DNA from: Siphonodentalium dalli
Lineage: Eukaryota > Mollusca > Scaphopoda > Gadilida > Siphonodentaliidae
Reading direction: 5' to 3'
Assembly: GCA_032622095.1 (NCBI GenBank)
Contig: CP136062.1
Span: 158,652,875 to 158,716,874, forward strand
DNA: 64,000 nucleotides
The position numbers were made by a program, and so were the translations under genes. Shown here one piece after another: positions 31,792 to 40,800 of the stretch. The notes beneath the pieces are model-generated. The model had not been told where the DNA came from. It saw only the letters and a program-made list of their open reading frames with translations, and did not search any database. Every line of letters begins with the position of its first letter. Position 1 is the first letter of the stretch.

Positions 31792-32120
31792 GAAGAAAAT
31801 TAGATTATTTCTCCCAATTGGAACATTGGGCCCCATTCTGAGTAGCTTTTAGAACTGTTTCTAGTTGCAAGATATTCAATGAAGAGAAAATTAGGTTATT
31901 TCTCCCAATTGGAACATTGGCCCCGGCCGTTCTGAGTAGCTTTTATAACAGTTTCTAGTTGCAAGATATTCAATGAAGGAAATTAGGTTATTTCTCCCAA
32001 TTGGTCAGCTCTGAGTAGCTCTTATGATACGCGCTTGTTCCAAGATATTCAATGTGAAGGATAGTAGATTTAGTTTCCCCAATTGATAACATTGCACGAC
32101 CCCACTCCTAGTAACTTTTA
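31792..32120. repeat. Imperfect tandem of ~80-94-bp units (element S, 5' module)
   Basis: Four diverged units start near 31792, 31881, 31975 and 32056. Each has 'atttctcccaattgg' or a variant, then 'tctgagtagc', then 'gcaagatattcaatg'. The same module occurs singly at 33270-33325, 34585-34640 and 38980-39060, so it belongs to the dispersed element S. Confidence 0.75.
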
Positions 32121-32345
32121 TGACGTCCGAGCATCAGTAGATTCTGAGTACCTCTTATGATGCGCGGGCGCCAGTAGATGAGTACCTCTTAAGGACATCA
32201 ATATTATCAATATTTGGACCCGCTCTGGTGAGTGCCAACAGAATCATATAAGATCTTGTGAAATCCCGCGAGATTTGATCATCCTCATCGTTAATGAAGC
32301 AGAATAAAATCAGTGCAAATTATTTTTCGGCTGGTTTGATGCTTT
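32120..32345. repeat. Dispersed repeat element S, copy 1 (3' part)
   Basis: It contains the marker order 'gagtacctctta', 'gtgccaacagaatca', 'gagatttgatcatcctcatc' and 'gcagaataaaatcagtgca', which recurs at 33790-34040, 34660-34920, 38520-38950 and 39075-39390. No open frame is conserved between copies. I cannot assign the element to a superfamily. Confidence 0.7.
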
Positions 32346-32377
32346 TATATGGAACTTGATTTAAATCCAATTTGGAC

Positions 32378-32395
32378 AAAAAAAAAAAAAAAAAA
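32378..32395. repeat. Poly(A) tract
   Basis: This is a run of 18 A. It lies at the junction between element S and the next repeat family, so it could be the tail of a retroposed element, but no target duplication was found. Confidence 0.8.
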
Positions 32396-32399
32396 GGAA

Positions 32400-32830
32400 T
32401 TAAATTTCTCCGTCCATCTGTCGTCTGTAGACACAAATTTGTCCAGAGTTTTTCTCAGTCGTTTTTTAATCATTTTCTGTTAAACTTGGCACAGACATCA
32501 ACCACCATGGGAACCTGTGCACCTGCGATTATGACATCTGTTGGACTTTTTTTGGTCGAGTTATCCCCATTTTTCGACTTAGAATTTTTTTTGCAACATG
32601 CATAATTTTGTCCGAGCTTTTATTCCTACATTTGTATGTCAATGTTTTTGAAACTTTGAAAATATTTAGTGCCATGGGAACCTATGCACCTGCGATTATG
32701 ACATCTGTCCGACTTTTTGTGTGGAGTTATTGCCCTTTTTCGACAGAACATTTCGCAACATGCGTAATTTTGTCCGAGCTTTTATTCCTACATTTTTCGG
32801 TCAATAGATTTAGGATTATAGTTAGGGGGT
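32400..32830. repeat. Tandem pair of 167-bp interspersed repeat units
   Basis: The segment beginning GGGAACCTGTGCACCTGCGA at 32509 recurs with few changes at 32676. Both copies continue through 'gacatctg', a 'cccttttt/ccatttttcgac' motif and 'ttttgtccgagcttttattc'. Short open frames here (32372-32605, 32608-32832) simply follow the repeat and are not conserved. Confidence 0.7.
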
Positions 32831-32839
32831 AGGGTTGTG

Positions 32840-33270
32840 CACCTAGCTGCAATGGGAATCTGTTTTTTTTATTATTTAAACTAAATGTTTACTGACATGT
32901 GAAACATTTTAGTGTTTTAAAAACATGGGAGGGGGTGGGGGGGGGTATCCTTAGTTCCATTGGGAAAGTCACAGCTCTAGTTTATGTTGTCTTATCGATG
33001 GCATGAACTGAAAGGGTGAAATTATAGTTAGTACGTCTTATGTTTGCAGACTATAAAATTGTGTAGAATTCCTAAATTACTCAAACACTTTTGATAGACA
33101 TTTCAACAACATTTGTCACCTAGCACACTGAGGGAAGATGCTTAACTACATTTTGAACAACATAATTACTGTAATTTACATAAATATATGACACACATTG
33201 AACACACACAGAACACATTGTATTTTCCTATAAGATTAACCATGATCATTCTCCGCATCTTTCACCACAA
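32840..33270. other. No gene or repeat recognised
   Basis: AT-rich sequence with a G-rich run near 32929-32946. I see no open frame of note, no terminal repeats and no similarity to the families elsewhere in the window. Confidence 0.5.
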
Positions 33271-33328
33271 GATATTCAATGAGAAGGATAGCAGATTATT
33301 GTCCCCAATTGATAACATTGCACGGTCG

Positions 33329-33763
33329 CAAGCCTTTAAATAGTGTGTCTGTCATTTGCAGAATGATGTCCCCAGAGGTTGAATTTAGTTATGCTATCCT
33401 GCACAGCAGGCTAGCATCACCAACTTATTCTCTGGGGACCTCATTTTGCTTTGGCCTCATCTTCTGGGAAATATCTATAGTCTCAAATTAACATTGCTTT
33501 TAGTTACCTCTGTTAAATTTCTATATCTCCTAATTTGCAGAAGATAAAATGCATAATCGAGATGACTAATGTGTGAACATCACCAACTTCAACTGGGGAA
33601 CTTCAATCTGATCCTAGGTCTCCCATAGTAGTTGAAGTTTTAGCAGAATAAGGTCCCCAGAAGGTGAGTTTGGTGATGCTAGCTCACTGTGCGGAATAGC
33701 ATCACTAAATCAGCCTCTGGGGACCTCATTCTGCAAATGGCACACATAACATTTTAAGGCTGG
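33329..33763. mobile_element. Diverged hAT-like non-autonomous element, long form
   Basis: The left end CAAGCCTTTAAATAGTGTG and the right end, which reads 'aacattttaaggctgg', are diverged versions of the terminal inverted repeats of the elements at 34166 and 36016. Inside are the same paired arms 'ggtccccagaaggtga' and 'cctctggggacctcattct'. It also has a ~200-bp middle part (about 33450-33640) that reappears in opposite orientation inside 45195-45581. I could not see a clear 8-bp target duplication, so the insertion is probably old. Confidence 0.6.
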
Positions 33764-33789
33764 CTCACTCCCACTCTAATGATGAGCGA

Positions 33790-34157
33790 TGTTAGCAGCT
33801 GAGTACCTCTTAAGGCATGACAACATTATCCTTATCTGAACCCTTTCTGCAGAGTACCAACAGAATTGCCTGAGATTTGATCATCCTCATCGTTAGTGAT
33901 GCAGAATAAACTCAGTGCATGAGTTGTTTGAGCAGATAATTTTCTCTAATTCAGTTTAGATGTTTTTCTATCAGATTTTGTGTTCAGGGTCGTCTATTGC
34001 AGCCAACACTGAGATTGCTTTTTTTTTTTAAATTTTAATTTCCAGTTGGCTTTGTTGATAATATCGAGCTACAGACGATTTGGAATATAAATACAATTGT
34101 GGAGAATTCCAACATTATTTTGAGGCTTATTTGTGACATTCCATCATTATCAGTCAT
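33790..34157. repeat. Dispersed repeat element S, copy 2
   Basis: It has the S markers 'gagtacctcttaaggcatg', 'cctgagatttgatcatcc', 'gcagaataaactcagtgca' and 'ctctaattcagtttagatg', then a T-rich stretch near 34020 and 'ttccagttggctttg', the same 3' end as the copy near 39340. It is cut by the hAT MITE at 34166. Confidence 0.65.
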
Positions 34158-34165
34158 GCAACTTA

Positions 34166-34419
34166 CAAGCCTTGAAATAGTGTGTCTGTCATTTGCAGAA
34201 TGAGGTTCCCAGAGGGTGAATTTAGTGATGCTACCCCGCATAGCGGGCTAGCATCACCAAATTCACCCTCTGGGAACCTCATTCTACTGAGGTGTAAGCA
34301 GAATGAGGTCCCCAGAGGGTGAATTTGGTGATGCTAGCCCGCTATGCGGGATAGCATCACTAAATTCACCCTCTGGGGACCTCATTCTGCAAATGACAGG
34401 CACACTATTTCAAGGCTTG
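34166..34419. mobile_element. hAT-type MITE with 8-bp target duplication
   Basis: The element begins CAAGCCTTGAAATAGTGTG and ends with the inverted copy CACACTATTTCAAGGCTTG. It is bounded by the perfect 8-bp direct repeat GCAACTTA at 34158-34165 and 34420-34427. Eight-bp duplications and CAAG-type ends are hallmarks of hAT elements. The interior is two successive hairpins (about 34196-34286 and 34308-34390), each with arms 'cagagggtgaattt' and 'aaattcaccctctg' around a GC-rich loop 'cccgc..gcggg'. It is 254 bp with no coding capacity, so it must have been mobilised in trans. Near-perfect arms suggest a fairly recent insertion. Confidence 0.9.
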
Positions 34420-34544
34420 GCAACTTAGCCCACTGAGGGATGATTATTAATAACTACATTTCCATACATTTCGTTCTAATTTACACAAATATATGAAACT
34501 ATCATTCAATAATTGAATTTCTATATAAAATAACGGTGATCATA

Positions 34545-34920
34545 CTCCAGCTTGGGAGATTTAAATGCCTCTTGATCTAGTTGTGAGAAATTCAATGAAA
34601 AGAAAATTAAATTATTTCCAATTGGTAGCATCGTCCCGATCTCAAGAGTGGGGAGGTGCCAGCTTTATTAGCTCCAAGTGTATCTTGGCATGCGTGAACA
34701 TCTATAGGACACACGAGTGTTATCCTTATTTGAGCCGGTTCAGCTGAATATACCAACAGAATCATGTGAGATCTCGTTAAATCCCGTGAGATTTGATCAT
34801 CCTCATCGTTACTGATGCAGAATAAACTCAGTGCATGAGTTGCTTGAGCGCCTAATTCTCTCTAATTCAGTTTAGATGTTTTTCTATCCGATTTTATGTC
34901 CCCTGCTTTTCAAAGAAAAA
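34545..34920. repeat. Dispersed repeat element S, copy 3
   Basis: It runs through all the S modules: 'tgtgagaaattcaatga', 'agctccaagtgtatcttgg', 'gttatccttatttgagcc', 'gtgagatctcgttaaatc' and 'gatttgatcatcctcatcg'. The 'ggctccaagtgtctctgg...ttatccttatttgaacc' segment is single here but expanded about 14-fold at 37028-38095. Confidence 0.7.
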
Positions 34921-35009
34921 TAGTGGTATACTGGATTGGGCACCAAGCTCACTTATGGATTATTTAATAACTACATTTCGATCTTATTTATACAAATATG
35001 TGAAATAAT

Positions 35010-35869
35010 CAAGCCTGGATATAATTTTTTTTTGAGTGTCTGACAAAATGACAGGCACCAAATATTCGGCGTCTGACATTTGAAAAGTGTGTCTGTCATT
35101 TACTTGGTATCAATAAATAGCAGCAATTAGTTGTTTTATTAGCCCATTCCAATGCACAAATTAGATTCATTGATGTACCATGTTATGAATTATGGTGTTT
35201 TACATCACTTTTAGCTGAAGCTCATATTATCATGTCATAATGTGACAGGGGTGCCTGTGCCTACGCCGTGCTTCCCCCAAGTAAACACGAGCACATGTTT
35301 CAAAACGCGGCGATTTAAAAACTACCCGGTATGAATTTTTTCGGAATTTCTTCCGCTAAATCTCCAACTAACACCCTTAACTTGTGGAATATATTACACT
35401 TGTGCTGATTTAACTTGTGACATCTCCGTGTATCTTAAGTCAAACGAGAAAAACACGACGAAGTGTATTTCTTGGTTGGAGTTTCCCCCCAGTGGCAGCC
35501 ATTTTTTTCTGGGTTTTTCACGTTCTAAAAATAGAAAGTCGTAAATAGTGCAGACGTGAAGGCAGCGATAATTCGCAGTTTGCGATCAATCATCAATCGC
35601 GGACAATTTAGGTTAGAGGTTGCATTAAAATTACATTTATAGGTCCTGTATACGGAACGGATCATTAACATGTTTTCGGTAAAACGCGTTGTATTGGTGG
35701 GGGGATTTGATATTTAGTGCACAGTAGTGGTAATTGGATGTCTTAATTATATATTTTTTGTGAAGATAATGGGCGCCGGACAAACTGACGGACGATAATA
35801 AGGCGGCGCCGGTCATCGGTGTATTTGGCTCGGTCAATGACCGTGTCCGACCTCTTATATCCAGGCTTG
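35010..35869. mobile_element. Non-autonomous hAT-type element, 860 bp
   Basis: Terminal inverted repeats CAAGCCTGGATATAA (left) and its complement TTATATCCAGGCTTG (right) match over 15 bp. Perfect 8-bp target duplications GAAATAAT lie at 35002-35009 and 35870-35877. Subterminal 'gtgtctgaca' / 'tgacaggcacc' motifs also occur in the larger element at 48853-51064. The interior (about 35220-35640) is unlike the surrounding repeats and includes CG-containing sequence, but I see no transposase frame; the longest frame, 87 codons on the minus strand at 35637-35900, extends past the element end and looks incidental. Confidence 0.88.
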
Positions 35870-35929
35870 GAAATAATATATTCAGAACCCACAGAATCAA
35901 ACAAATGAACTTTTAAATACAAATTTCCT

Positions 35930-36015
35930 GATTACTCTCCAGCTTGGGATTTGATGTCTCGCTAATTGCAAGTGATTCAATGACCAGTTGTTTTTTATTT
36001 GTTCCTGCACCCATG
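35930..36015. repeat. Fragment of dispersed element S, copy 4
   Basis: The stretch 'ctccagcttggga..gattcaatgacc' matches the start of S copy 3 (34546-34600). It is interrupted by the hAT MITE at 36016. Confidence 0.5.
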
Positions 36016-36208
36016 CAAGCCTTGAAATAGTGTGCCTGTCATTTGCAAATTCACCCTCTGGGGACCTCATTCTGCTTACTCCTCAGCAGAATGAGGTTCC
36101 CAGAGGGTGAATTTGGTGATGCTAGCCCGCTATGCGGGGGTAGCATCACTAAATTCACCCTCTGGGAACCTCATTCTGCAAATGACAGACACACTATTTC
36201 AAGGCTTG
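36016..36208. mobile_element. hAT-type MITE with 8-bp target duplication
   Basis: This is the second clean copy of the 34166 family. It starts CAAGCCTTGAAATAGTGTG and ends CACACTATTTCAAGGCTTG. Perfect target duplications CACCCATG lie at 36008-36015 and 36209-36216. At 193 bp it is shorter than the first copy because most of the first internal hairpin is missing: the left arm goes straight from 'tgtcatttgc' into 'aaattcaccctctgg'. The second hairpin, with its 'cccgctatgcgggg' loop, is intact. Confidence 0.9.
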
Positions 36209-36399
36209 CACCCATGGTGTTCAGTGTATGTAAGACATCTCACCAAACTGTTCTACATGTATATCAGTGATAATAGCATGGGACCGTTCAATATCAGTCA
36301 TAATTAATAGCATGTTTATAACCCCTCCCCCCAACAATCGGTATGTCAAGACCCGTCTGGTTTTTATACACCCGTTTGAAAAAACTGTCGTATTATGTA

Positions 36400-36780
36400 A
36401 ATGGGTTGTCCATCTGTCCGTCGTCCATCTGCTTTTGGATTGCGGATGATAACTTTAGATTGAATCGAGTGAACTGAACCAAATTTGGTATGTTAGTTTA
36501 CCACACCAAAATACAGATAAAATTCGAATATGGGTTTCGTCCGCATGATTTTGACTGAGTTATGTCCCTTTTTCGACTTAGATTTTACCTGATTTGCAGT
36601 TTCCGGATGATAACTTTAGATTGAATCAAGTGAACTGAACCAAATTTGGTATATTAGTTTACCACCCCAAAATACAATAAGTTCGAATATGGGTTTCGTC
36701 CGCATGATTTTGACTGTGTTATGCCCCTTTTTCGACTTAGATTTTACATGATATGCAGTTTCCAAGTTATTGTGTTTTAT
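36400..36780. repeat. Tandem pair of ~161-bp interspersed repeat units
   Basis: 'gatgataactttagattgaa' begins at 36445 and again at 36606. Both copies run on through 'ccaaatttggtat', 'gaatatgggtttcgtccgc' and 'cctttttcgacttagatttt'. They are related in style to the units at 32400-32830. Confidence 0.75.
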
Positions 36781-36904
36781 TTTTGTTATTATTTTGTCTT
36801 AAGTCAAAGGTTTCAAACAAATTAATTAAACCTTGCCCCATTCTACTCCAGAAACTGGCGTATTATGCCACGCCCCGACGGCGTGCTCTCGTTTAAAATA
36901 TCCC

Positions 36905-37027
36905 CCTCCCTGCTCTGTCTATAGAGACTGGGAACATTGGGTGATTGGGCCGGCTCTGATTACATTTGGCCGGCTCTGATTACATTGGGCTGCCTCTGAG
37001 TACCTCTTATGAGGGTGTTGCCAGTGC
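36905..37027. repeat. Start of dispersed element S, copy 5
   Basis: It carries 'gaacattgggtgattggg', then a short duplication of 'ggccggctctgattacatt', and leads directly into the expanded 78-bp minisatellite. Confidence 0.5.
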
Positions 37028-38095
37028 TGTTTGCGGCTCCAAGTGTCTCTGGGTATGCCTGAATACTTGTAGGGCGCACATATGTTATCCTTATTTGAAC
37101 CTTAGTGTTTGTGGCTCCGAGTGTCTCTGGGTATGCGTGAATACCTGTAGGGTGCGCAGATGTTATCCTCATTTGAACCTTAGTGTTTGTGGCTCCGAGT
37201 ATCTCTGGGTATGCATGAATACCTGTAGGATGCGCAGATGTTATCCTTATTTGAACCTTAGTGTTTGTGGCTCCGAGTGTCTCTGGGTATGCGTGAATAC
37301 TTGTAGGGTGCGCAGATGTTATCCTTATTTGAACCTTAGTGTTTGCGGCTCCAAGTGTCTCTGGGTATGCCTGAATACTTGTAGGGCGTGCAGATGTTAT
37401 CCTTATTTGAACCTTAGTGTTTGCGGCTCCAAGTGTCTATGGGTATGCCTGAATACTTGTAGGGCGTGCAGATGTTATCCTTATTTGAACCTTAGTGTTT
37501 GCGGCTCCAAGTGTCTCTGGGTATGCCTGAATACTTGTAGGGCGTGCAGATGTTATCCTTATTTGAACCTTAGTGTTTGCGGCTCCAAGTGTCTCTGGGT
37601 ATGCCTGAATACTTGTAGGGCGTGCAGATGTTATCCTTATTTGAACCTTAGTGTTTGCGGCTCCAAGTGTCTCTGGGTATGCCTGAATACTTGTAGGGCG
37701 TGCAGATGTTATCCTTATTTGAACCTTAGTGTTTGCGGCTCCAAGTGTCTATGGGTATGCCTGAATACTTGTAGGGCGTGCAGATGTTATCCTTATTTGA
37801 ACCTTAGTGTTTGCGGCTCCAAGTGTCTATGGGTATGCCTGAATACCTGTAGGATGCGCAGATGTTATCCTTATTTGAACCTTAGTGTTTGCGGCTCCAA
37901 GTGTCTATGGGTATGCCTGAATACTTGTAGGGCACGCAGATGTTATCCTTATTTGAACCTTAGTGTTTGCGGCTCCGAGTGTCTCTGGGTATGCCTGAAT
38001 ACCTGTAGGATGCGCAGATGTAATCCTTATTTGAACCTTAATGATAGTGGCTCCAAGTGTCACTTGGAATGCGTGAAGATCTGTAGGTCATACGA
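37028..38095. repeat. 78-bp minisatellite inside element S, about 14 copies
   Basis: About 13.7 copies of a 78-bp unit run from 'gtttgcggctcc' through 'aagtgtctctgggtatgcct', 'gaatacttgtagggcgtgca' and 'gatgttatccttatttgaac'. The unit length is divisible by three, so the plus strand stays open from 36966 to 38099 as a 26-residue Cys-rich repeat (CGSKCLWVCLNTCR). The same sequence occurs as a single non-coding copy in other S elements (34670-34735, 39075-39135). The open frame is therefore best read as a by-product of the expansion, not a cysteine-rich protein. Confidence 0.88.
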
Positions 38096-38124
38096 GTAAT
38101 ATCCCTAAAGAGAATGGGGGTATA

Positions 38125-38500
38125 CTGCATTGACCTCGTCTGTCCGTCCATCTGTCTGGGCAGATGTCTCCACCACCGGTCAACAAATCTCAATGAAATT
38201 TGTTATGGATCTTAATTACTCTGAGGGCAATCAATGGAGAGTTCAATCATTTATTTCCTTTCCAGAGTTATTCATCTTTGTTTATTTGAAAGTTTTTGTT
38301 TTTTGTCCGTGTCTCCATGCACCACCGGTTTACAGATATCAATGAAATTTGCTGTGGATGTTCACTACTATGATGGCTATCAATTGAGTGTTCAATAGTT
38401 TTGTTCATGTTTTCCATTTTAGAGTTATTTATCTTTGTTTATATGAAAATGTTGGGTTTTTTCCTGTTGAGATATCTCAACCATAATTTGTTGTTTTGAA
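38125..38500. repeat. Tandem pair of ~149-bp interspersed repeat units
   Basis: 'caatgaaatttg' starts at 38191 and 38340, each preceded by 'caccaccggt' and followed by 'gttatt.atctttgttta'. It has the same general design as 32400-32830 and 36400-36780. Confidence 0.7.
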
Positions 38501-38519
38501 TTTACCACTGTGGGGGTAT

Positions 38520-38950
38520 GCCAGCACCGCCGGTGTAACCTTGTTTGAACCTGGTCAGATGAGTGCCGACAGAATTATGTGAGATCTCCTGTAATCCTGT
38601 AGCGCATGATGCATAATAAAATCATTGATCAGTAATGCCCTAAATAATCGACTCCTTAACCACAGCAGAATTATGGGTTATTTCAGGATTTAGTCAGAAA
38701 TATGGCTTGTTATGTGCCATTCGTGGGAAAGCTCTAACTGAGAGCTTTCCGATGAATGGCAACAAGCCATATTTCCATCTAAATCCTGAAAAATTACCCA
38801 TAATATATACTGCTGTGGTGGTTAAGGAGTCGATTATTTAGGACATTACTTTATGAGATGTTCGAGCGGTTTATTCTCTCTAATTCAGTTAGATGATTTT
38901 CTATCAGATTTTGTGATCAGGGTCGAAATTGCATCATAACAAAAAATTGT
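38520..38950. repeat. Dispersed repeat element S, copy 6, split by a MITE
   Basis: S markers 'gagtgccgacagaattatgt' and 'gcataataaaatcattga' precede, and 'tgagatgttcgagcggttta' and 'ctctaattcagttagatga' follow, the palindromic MITE at 38630-38850. The MITE therefore inserted into this S copy. Confidence 0.7.
38630..38850. mobile_element. Palindromic Tc1/mariner-like MITE (CAGTAATGCCC family), copy 1
   Basis: It begins CAGTAATGCCCTAAATAATC and ends with the inverted form GATTATTTAGGACATTACT. The arms 'aaccacagcagaattatggg' and 'aaatatggcttgtt' recur inverted around 'gagagctttccgatgaatgg'. The copy is diverged and its right tip has lost the final bases, so the TA duplication is not clear here; it is clear in the copies at 40358 and 46526. 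No coding capacity. Confidence 0.8.
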
Positions 38951-38954
38951 GATC

Positions 38955-39400
38955 TTACTCCACCCCTCTCATCGCAACAGATTCAATGACGAGAAAAATA
39001 GATTAAATGTATTTTTCCCCATAGCAACATTTGGCCTGCTCTGTGTATCTCTTAATTAATAGCGAGGTGCAGCTTTATCAGCTCCAAGTGTCTCTTGGCT
39101 CTCGTGAGTACCTGTGGGACGCACAAATATTATCCTTATTTGTGCCAACAGAATCATGTGGCATCTCATGAGATCCCATGAAATTTAATCATCATCGTTT
39201 TTAATGAAACCGAATAAAATCAGTGCATGAGGAAATATTGATGCGGTTTATTCTCTCTAATTCAGTTTAGACATTTTCTATCAGATTTTGTGATCATAGG
39301 GAGCATTGCAGCCAACACAGAGAATGCATTTTTTAACAATTTTTAATCCCAGTTGGCTTCGCTAAATGTCGCGATCAATTCACTGATTGTCAGAAGTGTT
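38955..39400. repeat. Dispersed repeat element S, copy 7
   Basis: It contains 'cagattcaatgacgag', 'gctccaagtgtctcttggct', 'attatccttattt', 'gtgccaacagaatcatgtg', 'ctctctaattcagtttagac' and the 3' end 'cccagttggcttcgc'. This is one of the most complete copies and has the 78-bp segment in single form. Confidence 0.7.
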
Positions 39401-39553
39401 TGCTAATTCTAGTTTTTCAAACTTGATTCATCAATCATCCTTGGTGTAAACTCTTCCTGTGCCAATATTCAGGCTAGCAAGCCGGGCCATTTGATAGCTC
39501 CATGTGAGCCAAAATGGCTCCCCTTAAAGAGATGCAAGGGTAAATGTGGGATT

Positions 39554-39807
39554 TTAACCCTTTCATGACTGGAGCTGCGCTGGTGCAGCATTAAAGATCC
39601 TTTGCCCGTGCTTTCTCTGTTATATGCGAGTCTCCCATAAGTAGCTTTTCATACATAATAGAATGCACCGGTCAAGGTAAATATTGTTAGGCCAATGTAT
39701 TCTCTTATATATACGAGGCTCCCTATGGGAGACTCGCATATATAAAAGAATGCATTGGCACAGTGTTTTCGCAAAATTTCAGGAAGCTCCAGTCATGGGA
39801 GGGTTAA
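39554..39807. mobile_element. TTAA-flanked piggyBac-like MITE (family C), copy 1
   Basis: TTAA at 39554-39557 and 39804-39807 bounds an element that starts CCCTTTCATGACTGGAGC and ends with the matching 'gctccagtcatgggaggg'. TTAA target duplications and CCC...GGG tips are characteristic of piggyBac-type elements. Two palindromes lie inside. The second, at 39691-39759, is a 69-bp near-perfect hairpin (GCCAATGTATTCTCTTATAT paired with ATATAAAAGAATGCATTGGC around GGCTCCCTATGGGAGAC). No transposase. Confidence 0.82.
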
Positions 39808-39959
39808 GAGAGCCCAGGGGAATTATTCACAAACATTTAGCATATTGCCAACTCCCCAAACTTTGTATTGCACTTATTATCTAAACATCCCAACAAATGA
39901 ATAAATTGTTATAAAGGCCAAACCTTGAGTATGCATCGTGAATATTGTAATTTAAAACG

Positions 39960-40190
39960 CTACTGGCCTTGAACTTGCGTTCGTTTTAAAAAATGTTCTG
40001 TAAACGGGTCATTCACCTTTCGCGTGACTTCAGTGTCCACATCATCACGATTCCAACCAAACATCTCAGATGTCAGTTTTTCTGCATTATGTATGATTAA
40101 TGCGTGCACAATCCATTGATTTGAGAGCGAAACCGGTAAATCAATTTCAACTTCGTTCAGGTTTTTCTTTCTTTCTGACATGGTTTGCAT
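39960..40190 (-). CDS. Unrecognised 76-codon open frame, possible exon or fragment
   Basis: This frame (starting MQTMSERKKNLNEVEIDLP) differs from the other short frames in the window. It is not within an identified repeat, has mixed amino-acid composition and a plausible charged, soluble sequence with VNDPFTEHFLKR near the end. I do not recognise a family. It ends at a TAG after GQ; no convincing splice donor is visible at the end. It sits between a TTAA MITE and a mariner-like MITE. It could be a chance frame, a relic of a transposon gene, or a single exon of a host gene. Confidence 0.2.
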   Translation of the reverse strand: MQTMSERKKNLNEVEIDLPVSLSNQWIVHALIIHNAEKLTSEMFGWNRDDVDTEVTRKVNDPFTEHFLKRTQVQGQ

Positions 40191-40357
40191 GGCATGATTT
40201 AATTATAGCAGAATCAGCACAGAGATTTAAATTTGGGTCACTGTTCATATTCTAGGACACACATGACGCTGGCAATATGTGAAAGGGAATTTAAGTCCAC
40301 ACAAGTGAAGCACCAGTCTCTTTCAAAAGCTGGCAAAAATCCTAACGGCCGGATGTA

Positions 40358-40798
40358 CAGTAATGCCCTAATTAATCGACTCCTTAACCACAGCAGAATT
40401 ATGGGTAACTTTTCAGGATTTAGTCGGAAATATGGCTTATTGCCATTCATCGGAAAGCTCTCGGGGAGAGCTTTCCGATGAATGGCATCAAGCCATATTT
40501 CCGACTAAATCCTGAAAAGTTACCCATAATTCTGCTGTGGTTAACTCTTTCAGTTCCAGGCTTATTTTGTAGGTTTAGTGCCTAGGGAATCTTACGTTTT
40601 TCATGGGCATCAAAATTATTACTATGAATACTTGGTGATAGTTTTTCATTATAACATGCCCCTAAGGACTTATTCAGTTTGTTTTTAAATTCGCTATAAC
40701 ATGCTTAATTTTTTTTTAGGGCACTCTACAGACCGTAAGTTAGGGCCGATGAGATCGGCCCCTGGCACTGAAAGAGTCGATTAATTAGGGCATTACTG
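40358..40798. mobile_element. Palindromic Tc1/mariner-like MITE, copy 2, carrying a nested element
   Basis: CAGTAATGCCC at 40358 and GGGCATTACTG ending at 40798 are flanked by TA on both sides (40356-40357 and 40799-40800), the Tc1/mariner-type signature. The two arms are nearly identical through 'gttacccataattctgctgtg', with 'ggaaagctctc' and 'gagagctttcc' at the centre (about 40450-40478). The right arm is split by the TTAA element at 40541-40775. Confidence 0.88.
40541..40775. mobile_element. TTAA-type element nested in the mariner-like MITE
   Basis: The insertion begins TTAACTCTTTCAGTTCCAGG and ends CCTGGCACTGAAAGAG, matching ends of about 16 bp. Related ends occur at 55734-55942. Compared with intact MITE copies ('gtggttaaggagtcgatt'), about 8 bp including the right-hand TTAA is missing at the right junction, so the 3' target duplication was lost after insertion. 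The interior has 'gggccgatgagatcggcccc', a short hairpin near the right end. Confidence 0.75.
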
Positions 40799-40800
40799 TA

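Noticed and set aside
36966-38099. 377-codon cysteine-rich secreted or zinc-binding protein
   Set aside because: The repeated 26-residue unit is a direct translation of the 78-bp minisatellite. Its single-copy source in other element S copies is non-coding, and there is no signal peptide or non-repeat domain.
40238-40481. Frames of 70-82 codons containing KPYFRLNPEKLPIIL (also 54345-54602)
   Set aside because: They are translations of the arms of the mariner-like palindromic MITE, present in both orientations.
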